A stretch of DNA of 64,000 nt from JASGMR01 sp963664675 (GCA_963664675.2 CAXXLB010000014.1:1-64000); one strand, 5' to 3'. Numbered from the stretch's first letter, positions 1 to 7,678 are shown. Made by a program: numbers and translations. The notes: generated by a model from the letters alone, not told the origin.

Positions 1-495
1 GAACAGAAGTGCGTTATCGTGAAATGAAAAACCTGCGTGTTTTATTTTTCCACTTTTGATGGCGACATCGAGGAATTTCGCATAATCCGCTTTTTTAGCC
101 GCGGTCCAGAGCCTTGTGTTGAGTGTATGAAGAAGGTAAAAATCTATATAATCAGTTCCCAATCTTTCAAGCTGAATGTCCAGATATTTTTCAAAGTCGC
201 TGTATTCATTGATTAACCAGGTTGGAGATTTTGTGGCGATTTTAATTCCTTTTCTGTGATTATGAAGAGCTTTTTTCAGGAAAGGTTCGCTTGCTCCGCC
301 CCCTTCCATGGAACCGTGATAGGGGTAGGCCGTGTCAAAATAATTTATACCGTTTTCCACAGCATATTCTATCATTTCAGTCGCTTTTTTTTCGTCTATT
401 ATGCTGTTTTTTCCATCAATAATAGGCAATCTCATACATCCGAAGCCTAAAACTGAGACCAGTTCACCCGTTTTTCCCATTTCTCTGTAAAGCAT
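1..495 (-). CDS. Aldo/keto reductase, N-terminal part (cut by window edge)
   Basis: This is the first 165 codons of a NADP-dependent aldo/keto reductase; the rest lies outside the window. The start ATG at 495 is preceded by an AGGAGGTG-type ribosome-binding site. The opening MLYREMGKTGELVSVLGFGC is the usual first beta strand, and NYFDTAYPY carries the catalytic Asp and Tyr of the family. IKIATKSP carries the Lys, and DFYLLHTLN the catalytic His. The enzyme should reduce or oxidise small carbonyl or alcohol substrates in the cytoplasm; the substrate cannot be told. The GCMRLP stretch resembles the longer subfamily with a C-terminal ferredoxin-like segment, but that end is not visible. A second family member lies at 22075. 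Confidence 0.88.
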   Translation of the reverse strand, partial: MLYREMGKTGELVSVLGFGCMRLPIIDGKNSIIDEKKATEMIEYAVENGINYFDTAYPYHGSMEGGGASEPFLKKALHNHRKGIKIATKSPTWLINEYSDFEKYLDIQLERLGTDYIDFYLLHTLNTRLWTAAKKADYAKFLDVAIKSGKIKHAGFSFHDNALLF

Positions 496-792
496 AAAGC
501 ACCTCCTGAACATTTTTTATTCGGGTTTTTAAAAGGTATTACAGGTAATTCTACATTATTCATATTAAAACCATGAGATTCAGCATTTAAAAGTTTATTA
601 ATTAATTTTTTTTGATTCACATTTTTAAAAATTATTTTTTGAATGAAAAATAAATCACAGGAAAATTCCCGCGAATATAAAAAAGGGGAATAATGTACAT
701 TTGTATCTTAAAATTTCATATGGGCGAGAACCTGGATTGTAAAGTCGTCCGTATTTTGGAGATTCCTCCCGGAAAGGAAAAACTTTCAGTTA

Positions 793-1917
793 TCAAATGC
801 TGCGCATGTTCTCGAGTATTAAAATGTTTTCTTTTGTATTTTTGAACTGTTGAGAGAATTCTATTTTTGAAAGCGAATGAAATTCCCGGAAATTATCCAG
901 AGCTTCGTTCAATTCTCTCATCAATCTGTCTGTTTTCCTTATATTTTTCTCCCACCAGAAATTGTTAATTATAAGATTTTTCTTTTTTGAATCCCTTCTC
1001 GGTTCGATTCTTCCTATGAGTTTGTTTCCGTAAAGGATGGGAAGAACGTAATATCCATAAATTCTCTTTGATTCGGGTTTGTAAATTTCCCAGACATATT
1101 CGAACCCGAAAATTTCTTTGATTAGTTTTCTGTCCCACAGCAGGTTATCCAGAGGGGCGACAAACGATACCTTTTTTCTCTCCCTGCTGTTTTGAAGATC
1201 ATCGTAATTCTCTGTTGAGATATAAAAATTTTCCTTTATTCCTTCTATATTGAATTCTTTAATAAGCCCTTTTTTAAAAAGTCTTTTGAATGAGGAATTC
1301 CTTTCGGGTGCTTTGAAATCATCTATCCCGAGCAGTGCGTCGCTTCTTTTATTCCACAAAAAGCCGATACTGTTTATCCTTCTCAGAAGATACCAGTCGT
1401 GATATTTTTCCAGACTATCCACGGGATTTTCGGAATTCAATATTTTTTTGTCGATATATCTGTGGGCAAAATCGTAATACTTTCTTTTGTTTATTTTTCT
1501 GTGAACTATGAGTTCTCCATTAAAATACATCGCTTCAAGCACTGCTTTTCCAACGTTTGCGGAAGACCAGAACCAGTCGATTTTCTTTTTTATGTTCAGA
1601 TCGAGAGAACAAATGGGTCCCTTTTCCTCGATAATTGTTCTTATTTTCGGAGTGATTTTTTGAATTTCCCCGTTTTTGAGTTTGTTCCAGTCGGAGATCT
1701 TTTCTCTGTTTCTTTTGAGATATGGCCAGTCCTTTATGGGATAAATCGACATATTCTTGTCGAATCCGTCTATCAATTCCCTTTCTTTATAAAGAAGATC
1801 GTACAGATCCTGCTTTTTGTAATTTTTGAATCTCGATCTGAGCATTATGTCGTTGTTTATTCCAACCACATCTACGGGATCATACTGTATACATCCGACT
1901 TTATTTATAAATTCCAT
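793..1917 (-). CDS. YcaQ-like winged-helix DNA glycosylase family protein, 5' end disrupted
   Basis: The protein (374 aa from the first ATG) belongs to the winged-helix YcaQ/AlkX family (HTH_42), known for DNA interstrand crosslink and alkylation repair. The N-terminal CIQYDPVDVVG holds the family Q-x-D motif (QYD), followed by a basic segment and LDNLLWDRKLI with later EPRRD. The annotated ATG is probably not the true start. The frame stays open upstream to about 2004 and encodes plausible family sequence (FLINYQQFHSEK before the ATG), but without ATG, GTG or TTG. An ATG at 2026 in another frame joins it if one A is lost from a run of nine A on this strand (1998-2006). The gene may therefore be frameshifted, rescued by slippage, or started unusually. 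It is a single gene with no operon partner. Confidence 0.8.
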   Translation of the reverse strand: MEFINKVGCIQYDPVDVVGINNDIMLRSRFKNYKKQDLYDLLYKERELIDGFDKNMSIYPIKDWPYLKRNREKISDWNKLKNGEIQKITPKIRTIIEEKGPICSLDLNIKKKIDWFWSSANVGKAVLEAMYFNGELIVHRKINKRKYYDFAHRYIDKKILNSENPVDSLEKYHDWYLLRRINSIGFLWNKRSDALLGIDDFKAPERNSSFKRLFKKGLIKEFNIEGIKENFYISTENYDDLQNSRERKKVSFVAPLDNLLWDRKLIKEIFGFEYVWEIYKPESKRIYGYYVLPILYGNKLIGRIEPRRDSKKKNLIINNFWWEKNIRKTDRLMRELNEALDNFREFHSLSKIEFSQQFKNTKENILILENMRSI

Positions 1918-2124
1918 TATTTTTTTCTTGCTGCATTTTTCGGAATGGAACTGCTGGTAATTAATCAGAAAATCTCCGGCACTCTTTTTTGAAATAATTT
2001 TTTTTTATGGCTATCTCTCCATTCATAGAAATTTTATAAATTATAGCATTTTAACTCATTTATTTTGAATTTTGGTGTGTGCATATCCATACGCTAAGTG
2101 AATAACAGGTTAAAATGAAAAACC

Positions 2125-2153
2125 TTGACAACTCTGGATTCCCATGTTATACT
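2125..2153 (+). promoter_or_regulatory. Near-consensus sigma-70 promoter driving only a terminator
   Basis: TTGACA at 2125-2130 and TATACT at 2148-2153 are separated by exactly 17 nt. The predicted transcription start (about 2160) falls in the left arm of the terminator hairpin at 2160-2183. No gene lies between promoter and terminator, so the product would be an RNA of about 30 nt unless the polymerase reads through toward the GntR operon. Confidence 0.7.
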
Positions 2154-2159
2154 TTTAAC

Positions 2160-2189
2160 AACAACACCTAAATGGGTGTTGTTTTTTTT
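2160..2189 (+). terminator. Intrinsic terminator immediately after the 2125 promoter
   Basis: AACAACACC (2160-2168) pairs perfectly with GGTGTTGTT (2175-2183) around a 6-nt loop, and eight T follow (2182-2189). It points along the plus strand, although the nearest gene to the left is on the minus strand and begins at about 1917-2026. The terminator therefore does not end any visible gene. Confidence 0.8.
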
Positions 2190-2314
2190 ATTATTTATCC
2201 TGCGTTCAGAATATTGAAAATCTCTAGGTGTACTTTTGTATTATAAGCCTGTGCAGTACTGATGGGAAAAACCTGCGAATAAGTCCTTTTGTATGTATTA
2301 AGAAAAATTACCAC

Positions 2315-2345
2315 TTGACAACTGTTTATATAAATTATAAACAGT
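2315..2345 (+). promoter_or_regulatory. Promoter with GntR operator palindrome
   Basis: TTGACA at 2315-2320 is followed by a perfect inverted repeat, ACTGTTTATA (2321-2330) and TATAAACAGT (2336-2345), with a 5-nt spacer. A -10-like TATAAA lies at 2336-2341, giving a short 15-nt spacing. The palindrome fills the spacer and -10, as expected for autorepression by the GntR protein encoded directly downstream. Confidence 0.7.
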
Positions 2346-2362
2346 GTGATTGAGGTGAGTAT

Positions 2363-2749
2363 TTGAATATCATAATTTCAAACACGGCAGGAACACCAAT
2401 TTATGAACAAATAAAAGAACAAATAAAGGCCGCCATCTTCAGAGGAGAATTAAAAGAGGGTGAACTGTTGCCGTCAATACGAAGATTGGCAAGGGACTTG
2501 CAAATCAGTGTCATCACCACCATGAGGGCGTATAACGATTTGGAACAGGAAGGCTTTGTAGTAAATATACAGGGAAAAGGTTGTTATGTTCAGTCACAGA
2601 ATACCGATCTTCTGCGTGAACATAAACTCAGGGAGGTTGAAAAACATCTGCAGGCCTCCGTTGTTGCTGCACGGCTCTGTGAACTTTCAGATGACGAACT
2701 TTTGAATATGCTTAAGTACTTTATGAACGAGGAGGACGAATATGAATAA
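2363..2749 (+). CDS. GntR-family regulator, YtrA subfamily
   Basis: This 128-aa regulator has an N-terminal winged helix (IYEQIKEQIKAAIF, then LLPSIRRLARDLQISVITT and the QGKGCYV wing) and a short C-terminal helical dimer segment instead of a large effector domain, which is typical of the YtrA subfamily. The start is TTG at 2363 after GAGGTGAG. The gene overlaps the ABC ATPase gene by 8 nt, so the regulator and transporter are co-translated. It probably represses its own operon through the palindrome at 2321-2345. YtrA-type regulators usually respond to cell-wall stress or antimicrobial peptides; the signal here is unknown. Confidence 0.88.
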   Translation: MNIIISNTAGTPIYEQIKEQIKAAIFRGELKEGELLPSIRRLARDLQISVITTMRAYNDLEQEGFVVNIQGKGCYVQSQNTDLLREHKLREVEKHLQASVVAARLCELSDDELLNMLKYFMNEEDEYE

Positions 2750-3599
2750 CATTTTAGAATTGAATGGAGTTTTCAAGAATTATAAGACTTTTGTACTTGA
2801 AGACGTTTCATTCTCGCTGCCTAAGGGTTTTATCATGGGTTTTATTGGTCCCAACGGAGCAGGAAAGACGACAACGATCAAACTCATTCTGAATATGTTG
2901 CAAAGAAACGCGGGTACAATCAAGGTATTCGGAAAAGATAATATTTCCTATGAGCAGGAGATAAAAGAAAAAATAGGTGTTGTAATGGATAATACATTTT
3001 ATGTGAGTGAATGGTCTCTAAAAGATATTGAAAGAACTCTTAAACCTTTTTACAGAAGGTGGGACAGTGGAAAATATAACAGTCTGCTTTCAGATTTCCG
3101 TCTCGATATGAAGAAAAAGGTAAAAGAGATATCCCGTGGAATGAAAATGAAACTTATGATCGCGATAGCTCTTTCCCATGAAGCGGATTTACTTATCCTT
3201 GACGAACCGACAAGTGGTCTGGATGCGGTAGCACGCAACGAACTCATGGAAATATTGAGCGAGTTTATCGAAGATGAAAATAAAGGGGTGCTGTTTTCAA
3301 CTCATGTAACCTCTGATCTTGAAAAAACTGCAGATTATATCACTGTGATCAATAACGGTAGAATCCTTTATAGTGGTATTAAGGACGATTTGCTTGAAAA
3401 ATATGTGGTTATAAGGGGTGGTCTTGACGTTCTCGATGACGAATTGAAAACACAAATTATCGGCTGTCGCGAACATAACGTGGGCTTTGACGGGCTCATC
3501 GATCGTTCTGTTCTTCCTTTGATATCAAAAAACATTGTGACCGAAAGAAGTAATCTGGATGAGATAATAGTCAGGTTTAATAATTGGAGGGAAAACTAG
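2742..3599 (+). CDS. ABC transporter ATP-binding protein (YtrB/BcrA type)
   Basis: The protein is a 285-aa cytoplasmic ATPase. It has a Walker A loop GPNGAGKTTT (about residue 37), a signature-like ISRGMKMKL in place of LSGGQ, Walker B LLILDEPTSGLD and a switch His in FSTHV. The degenerate signature and the C-terminal tail are common in the YtrB/BcrA group that pairs with ABC-2 permeases. It overlaps the GntR gene by 8 nt and abuts the permease gene, whose GTG start shares the last base of its stop codon. A role in export or defence against membrane-active compounds is inferred from the GntR(YtrA)-ATPase-permease order. Confidence 0.88.
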   Translation: MNNILELNGVFKNYKTFVLEDVSFSLPKGFIMGFIGPNGAGKTTTIKLILNMLQRNAGTIKVFGKDNISYEQEIKEKIGVVMDNTFYVSEWSLKDIERTLKPFYRRWDSGKYNSLLSDFRLDMKKKVKEISRGMKMKLMIAIALSHEADLLILDEPTSGLDAVARNELMEILSEFIEDENKGVLFSTHVTSDLEKTADYITVINNGRILYSGIKDDLLEKYVVIRGGLDVLDDELKTQIIGCREHNVGFDGLIDRSVLPLISKNIVTERSNLDEIIVRFNNWREN

Positions 3600-4267
3600 T
3601 GAAAAAAACTTTATTGTTTGTTGGCATGGAACTCCGGTCTTTAAAACCATACAGAGTTTCTATTCTTATTTTACTGGTTCTTGCTATGGGGATGGGATTT
3701 TTTTCCAGGTCGTCGAATGTGCTTTCAAGCTATTTGATGATGGTACCCATCCTGTTAATGTCCTATCCTTTTGCAATAAGCGAAAAAAACAGACTGGATA
3801 CTCTGTATTCAACACTGTCCATTAACAGAAAAACCGTTGTCAGAGGCCACTATTCATTTGCATTAATGGCCGAAGCTGTTTTCATAGTCCTGGCGATTTT
3901 ATTTTCGTGGATTATGTCGTTATTTATTGGAACAAAATTTGATATTGTAGAAACGTTATTCCCCATTTCATTGTTGTCGGGCGTTTTCTCTTTAATTGTA
4001 GCAATTCAGTTTCCGATTTATTTCAAATATGATTACAGCAAAGCAAAGATTTTGGCGTTTATACCTTTGTTTATAGCCTTTCTCGGCATAATCCAATTTC
4101 CTCTTCTTACAAAGTTGCTGGGAATTAAATTTTCATGGAGTGACACATCGTTCCTGGCATCGGATATTCCCGTGTATTTATTTGTTGCACCTTTTATTGT
4201 TGGATTGGTTTTGTTATGGTTATCCTGCATGTTTTCGTGCCGTTTATACGCTAAGCGTGATATATAG
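3599..4267 (+). CDS. ABC-2 type permease subunit
   Basis: This 222-aa polytopic membrane protein has about six hydrophobic segments, for example ILILLVLAMGMGFF, YLMMVPILLMSYPFAI, ILAFIPLFIAFLGIIQF and VAPFIVGLVLLWLSC. It is the likely membrane partner of the ATPase just upstream. The GTG start at 3599 is chosen because TGGAGG lies at the right distance before it; an in-frame TTG at 3584 sits inside that ribosome-binding site. The substrate is unknown. Confidence 0.8.
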   Translation: MKKTLLFVGMELRSLKPYRVSILILLVLAMGMGFFSRSSNVLSSYLMMVPILLMSYPFAISEKNRLDTLYSTLSINRKTVVRGHYSFALMAEAVFIVLAILFSWIMSLFIGTKFDIVETLFPISLLSGVFSLIVAIQFPIYFKYDYSKAKILAFIPLFIAFLGIIQFPLLTKLLGIKFSWSDTSFLASDIPVYLFVAPFIVGLVLLWLSCMFSCRLYAKRDI

Positions 4268-4277
4268 AGTGAGAGAA

Positions 4278-4448
4278 ATGCAAAGAAGGAGATTTGGACA
4301 AATATTGCTTGTTGTATTGGTCATTATGATTGTGGCTTTAGCAATAATCACCTGGCTCGGTCTGACAGATGCGAAAATCCTCGGTGGATTCTTTGTTATA
4401 ATATTGATACTCATCGGAGCAGGTGCGTCTATATCAAAGAAGAAGTAG
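4278..4448 (+). CDS. Small two-helix membrane protein
   Basis: The 56-aa product has a basic N-terminus (MQRRRF), two hydrophobic helices (residues about 7-28 and 34-50) and a KKK tail. It lies 10 nt after the permease gene in the same direction and is probably co-transcribed. A GTG at 4269 is an alternative start. I do not recognise a family; it could be a small accessory subunit of the ABC transporter. Confidence 0.55.
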   Translation: MQRRRFGQILLVVLVIMIVALAIITWLGLTDAKILGGFFVIILILIGAGASISKKK

Positions 4449-4559
4449 TTTTATGTTTATTGTGGTTCGAATAAATTTCATAAACTTATTAAGAATAAGC
4501 TCATGAATGATGTGTTTGATCGTTATCGGAAAATTTACGGAGCCAGGGAGGAATTGTGA
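4449..4559 (+). pseudogene. Possible 3' remnant of a lost gene before the YbaK gene
   Basis: The frame following the stop of the small membrane gene stays open for 36 codons and has coding-like composition (includes KLIKNKLMNDVFDRYRKIYG). It ends in a TGA that overlaps the next GTG start (GTGA), the arrangement of translational coupling. It may be the tail of a deleted gene, or a short leader ORF starting at ATG 4503. No family is recognisable. Confidence 0.3.
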
Positions 4560-5002
4560 ACATAAAAGAACTGGAGAAATTTTTGTGTAAAAGCAATGCG
4601 GATTTTCAAATTATCGAACATGAGCTTCCTATTACAACTCTTGCAGATGGGAAAAAATATTTTGACATAACACGGGCGGTGCCGACCTTAATACTGAGAT
4701 CCGGAATAAAAATTTTTTCATGCATGGTCAGTTCAATGCACGGGAAGATCGATTTCGCTTCGTTGAGATCCGAAATGAAACTTCCGGAACTGAAGTTGAT
4801 GAATCGCAAGAAGGTTTTCAGAAGTACTGGATATGAAGTCGGAGCGATTCCACTTGTAGGGCTCGGTTTTCCGTGTATAATGGATAAAAAAATTTTGCAG
4901 TTTGATTATATATTCGGCGGAAGTGGTGATCCTCTCTTTACACTCAGGATTTCCCCGAAGGATTTAGTGACGCTAAACGATGTGGTTTATTATTTTGAGT
5001 GA
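4556..5002 (+). CDS. YbaK/aminoacyl-tRNA deacylase domain protein
   Basis: The 148-aa protein looks like a free-standing YbaK/EbsC domain. It begins with an amphipathic helix (ELEKFLCKSNADFQIIEHE), has the central RAVPTLILRSG strand, and ends with VGAIPLVGLGFPCIMDKKI and the FGGSGDPLFTLRI strand-loop typical of this fold. Family members hydrolyse mischarged aminoacyl-tRNA (Cys-tRNAPro, Ala-tRNAPro). The usual conserved Lys is not obvious, so activity is uncertain. The start GTG at 4556 follows GGGAGGA. Confidence 0.72.
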   Translation: MNIKELEKFLCKSNADFQIIEHELPITTLADGKKYFDITRAVPTLILRSGIKIFSCMVSSMHGKIDFASLRSEMKLPELKLMNRKKVFRSTGYEVGAIPLVGLGFPCIMDKKILQFDYIFGGSGDPLFTLRISPKDLVTLNDVVYYFE

Positions 5003-5088
5003 AGCAGAGATTTTGAAAGTACAGAAGTGTAAATATATACGGGATTTTTATTGAACGATGAACACGAACTGTTGAAGGGTACTACCCG

Positions 5089-5638
5089 ATGAAATATATT
5101 GTTCTTTTCAGGGAAATCAATGTCGGTGGAAAACATATTGTAAAGATGGAGGGCATGAGACATTTTCTTTCCGATTTGGGATTGTATAACGTGACAACTT
5201 ACATTCAGAGCGGCAACCAGTTTTTAAAACGGTTCTTGAGGAAGACTCCCTTCTCCGGATTATACGGAACGAGTTTCAGAAAAGCTCCGGGTTTGAAAGC
5301 GGTGTGAAGGTTAGAAGTGAGAATGATTTAAAAATATTGATCGAACTGTTTCCCTTTTCGGAAGGTGAATTAGAAAGGGTGACTGTTTCTGATCCACGTA
5401 TTAAGCATCTTTATGTTGATTTTTTGGAAAACTCATCGGAAAAAGAGCTGCTCGATTCCATACATGGTATTATCGAAGGAGATAAACTGGGATTTGGACA
5501 CAAAGAACTGTATATACTCTGCCGAAAAAGCATACGGAATTCAAAACTTGCACTCTATCTGGCAAAAAGATTCAAATTCGCAACAGTCAGAAACTGAAAA
5601 ACGGTGAAAAACTCTATGATATGTGTACTTCACATTAA
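5089..5638 (+). pseudogene. DUF1697-family gene with three disruptions
   Basis: The first part (MKYIVLFREINVGGKHIVKM ... TYIQSGN) is the canonical DUF1697 start and the last part (LAKRFKFATVRN) its canonical end, but they lie in different frames. The first break is in the T5 run at 5221-5225 and is repaired by one extra T. The second is a TGA at 5595-5597 exactly where the family has Trp of RNW. The third is an A5 run at 5607-5611 that needs one more A to read on through KKLYDMC to a TAA at 5636-5638. Three independent lesions argue for a decayed gene rather than a programmed shift. The function of DUF1697 is unknown. Confidence 0.8.
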
Positions 5639-5703
5639 AAGAAAAATATTGAAGTGATGTAAAAATCTAAATTATGAGATATGTAAAATTTTATTGTAAT
5701 CTA

Positions 5704-5757
5704 TAGACAAAAAAGGAGTTGAATGATATTATAGAATGAATAAAAAAATATTCATTC
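5704..5757 (+). promoter_or_regulatory. Promoter and TetR operator
   Basis: TAGACA (5704-5709) and TATTAT (5727-5732) are 17 nt apart. They are followed by a perfect inverted repeat, GAATGAATA (5734-5742) and TATTCATTC (5749-5757), with six A between the arms. The operator covers the predicted transcription start and lies 12 nt before the TetR start codon, so it is a good autoregulatory site. The same motif recurs at 6399-6422. Confidence 0.7.
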
Positions 5758-5769
5758 CGGCAAGAGGTG

Positions 5770-6363
5770 ATGTATACGGAAGATACAAAAAAGGAAATTT
5801 TCAGTTGTGGGAAAGAGTTATTCAGTTTACATGGTTTTAAAAATACAAATGTTTCTGATATTACAGGTGCTGTTGGAATAGGGATAGGAAAATTTTATAA
5901 ATACTATTCTTCTAAAGAACAGCTTTTCATAGAAATTTTTTTGAGTGAGAATACAAAACTTAAAAAACATATAATGAAGTATATTGATCCGAAGGATGAC
6001 CCAGTAAAAGCAATAAAACAAATAGTGGTCATGAATCTTGAAGGTATGAAGTCAAATCCGATATTAAAGGAATGGTATAACAGAGATTTTTTCACCAAAC
6101 TGGAGAAAGAATTTTATAAGCAGGGAGGAATAGAAAAAGGTCTTGAAGATGTAATAAATGACGATACTTTTAAGGTTTTCGCAACATGGAAAAAGGAAGG
6201 TGAAATTAGAAAGGATTTAGACGACGCATTTATACGTGCTTTATTTCAAGCAATATTTTATATCGATATTCATAAAATGGAAATTGGTATTGAATATTTT
6301 CCGAAAATTATGGAATACATTACAGAAGCTGTTATGAAACTTTTAACAGATTACAAAAAATAA
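5770..6363 (+). CDS. TetR-family transcriptional regulator
   Basis: This is a 197-aa one-component regulator. The N-terminal helix-turn-helix spans residues about 10-55 (FSLHGFKNTNVSDITGAVGI, then FYKYYSSKEQLF) and a helical ligand-binding domain follows. ATG 5770 is used here; a GTG directly before it is possible, and the ribosome-binding site (AAGAGGTG) is unusually close to either. It is followed by a terminator and then by a DUF4097 repeat-protein gene carrying a second copy of the operator, so it probably controls both itself and that gene. Confidence 0.85.
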   Translation: MYTEDTKKEIFSCGKELFSLHGFKNTNVSDITGAVGIGIGKFYKYYSSKEQLFIEIFLSENTKLKKHIMKYIDPKDDPVKAIKQIVVMNLEGMKSNPILKEWYNRDFFTKLEKEFYKQGGIEKGLEDVINDDTFKVFATWKKEGEIRKDLDDAFIRALFQAIFYIDIHKMEIGIEYFPKIMEYITEAVMKLLTDYKK

Positions 6364-6390
6364 AAATACGGTTAGTATTTTTATTTTTAA
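6362..6390 (+). terminator. Terminator after the TetR gene
   Basis: AAAAATAC (6362-6369) pairs with GTATTTTT (6375-6382) around a 5-nt loop, and an ATTTTT tract follows. The stem is AT-rich and overlaps the stop codon of the TetR gene. It would leave the downstream gene dependent on its own promoter. Confidence 0.5.
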
Positions 6391-6398
6391 GAATTATG

Positions 6399-6422
6399 GA
6401 ATGAATAAAAAAATATTCCTTC
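6399..6422 (+). promoter_or_regulatory. Second copy of the TetR operator
   Basis: GAATGAATA (6399-6407), six A, then TATTCCTTC (6414-6422). The motif matches the operator at 5734-5757 at every base except one in the right arm, including the A6 spacer. It lies about 50 nt before the DUF4097 gene, linking that gene to the upstream TetR regulator. Confidence 0.65.
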
Positions 6423-6473
6423 TACAACAATTTATTTTTAATAAATCATAAAAGGGAGTATGAAATTTACAAT

Positions 6474-7337
6474 ATGAAAAAGAAAGTGATTACGAAAAAA
6501 CTGTTAATGAGAATAATTGTGATAGGAGTGATTGTGATTATGGGTATTTTCGGATTGAAGAGGCTTAAACCCTCTTTTGAGATCAATGATGAAAGATTTT
6601 TTTCGGCTGAAGGGATTTCAGAACTTCAAATAAATATGACAAAAGAGCAAATTCATTTTTTACAAAGTAAAACAAATGAAATGAGGCTTCATTATCATGG
6701 TGCATCAAAACAGGAATTAAAACTGAATGTTGAAAATAAGAACGGGAAAATGATTATAAATTCAACGCGTAAAACAAATTTGATGTATGAGAATTTATAT
6801 TTGGATATTTATATTCCTGAGAATTATAAAAAACAGATTTCTGTTAATACAACTTCCGGTAAGGTAATAATTGAACAAATTACAGTTGAAAAAATTTCTG
6901 TTATCTCTACTTCAGGAAATATTAACTTAAAAGATTGTGTTGGAAATATTGATTTGGAAGCTTCCTCCGGTAACATTATGGCTGAGCAAATTGTGGCCGA
7001 AAAAAATTCCGTTGTTACCACTTCGGGTAGTATTAACTTGAAAGATTGTACTGGGAATTTTAATTTAAAAGCTAGCTCGGGAAATATTTTGCTTTTTTAT
7101 AAAATCTTTGATGAACAGAATATAAATATTTTCACTACATCGGGGTATATTGAATTGAATCTTCCTGATACTGCGGAATTTTCGTTGGAAATGAAAACTT
7201 CAACTGGTAAAATGCTATCAGACTTTGAAATTAATACTGTAGAAAGAAAAAAGATGGTGGGTCAGATAGGTACAAAACACAATAAAATAATACTGGAAAG
7301 TACAACTGGGGGTATCAGTGTATTGAAAAATAATTAA
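6474..7337 (+). CDS. Membrane-anchored DUF4097-like repeat protein
   Basis: The 287-aa protein has a basic N-terminus and one hydrophobic segment (residues about 11-24), then an extracytoplasmic domain of short beta-strand repeats. Each repeat contains a TSG, SSG or STG turn (VNTTSGKV, ISTSGNIN, EASSGNIM, VTTSGSIN, KASSGNIL, FTTSGYIE, KTSTGKM). This is the pattern of the DUF4097 (putative adhesin) right-handed beta-helix-like family. It is expected on the outer face of the membrane; its role is unknown. Two near-identical repeat units (with INLKDC) suggest internal duplication. A short MKFTI ORF ends in an ATGA overlap with its start. A related gene lies at 31879. Confidence 0.75.
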   Translation: MKKKVITKKLLMRIIVIGVIVIMGIFGLKRLKPSFEINDERFFSAEGISELQINMTKEQIHFLQSKTNEMRLHYHGASKQELKLNVENKNGKMIINSTRKTNLMYENLYLDIYIPENYKKQISVNTTSGKVIIEQITVEKISVISTSGNINLKDCVGNIDLEASSGNIMAEQIVAEKNSVVTTSGSINLKDCTGNFNLKASSGNILLFYKIFDEQNINIFTTSGYIELNLPDTAEFSLEMKTSTGKMLSDFEINTVERKKMVGQIGTKHNKIILESTTGGISVLKNN

Positions 7338-7606
7338 TACGCTATGTTATATTTCGGAATATGAGTAGTTAAAAAGGAGTGCTTGAACTTGTAAAAAAAA
7401 GGCGTAGATAAAATATTGATCGGTTTTTGAACTATGTTGAAGAGAGTAAAAATACGATTTTAGTATAAGAGATAGAAATTAGTTTTAAAAGAGAATCGCT
7501 TAAATATAATAATTTCATCTCATAATAACGTGAATTAAATTAATATTGAAAAGTGTTTTCTGGATAATATAGGTATGATTTCAATTGTAAATATTTAAGA
7601 ACTCCA

Positions 7607-7666
7607 TTGACTTTTTGAACGTTGTTCAGTATAATTGTTTTGAACAGTGATTTGAACAATGTTCAA
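7607..7666 (+). promoter_or_regulatory. Promoter with two operator palindromes for the second TetR gene
   Basis: TTGACT (7607-7612) and TATAAT (7630-7635) are exactly 17 nt apart. A 13-nt perfect palindrome, TGAACGTTGTTCA (7616-7628), fills the spacer. A second palindrome, TTGAACAATGTTCAA (7652-7666), lies downstream, and a half-site TGAACA sits between them at 7641. Binding at these sites would block RNA polymerase, so this is a strong autorepression candidate. Confidence 0.8.
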
Positions 7667-7678
7667 TAGAGGTGTGTT

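Noticed and set aside
1399..1992. A 197-codon plus-strand open frame
   Set aside because: It lies antisense to the YcaQ-like gene, has no ribosome-binding site and is rich in Phe, Ile and Val as expected for a shadow frame.
5221..5235. Programmed -1 frameshift at T_TTA_AAA in the DUF1697 gene
   Set aside because: Two more lesions downstream (TGA for Trp and a missing A) make simple gene decay more likely; kept only as a point to check.
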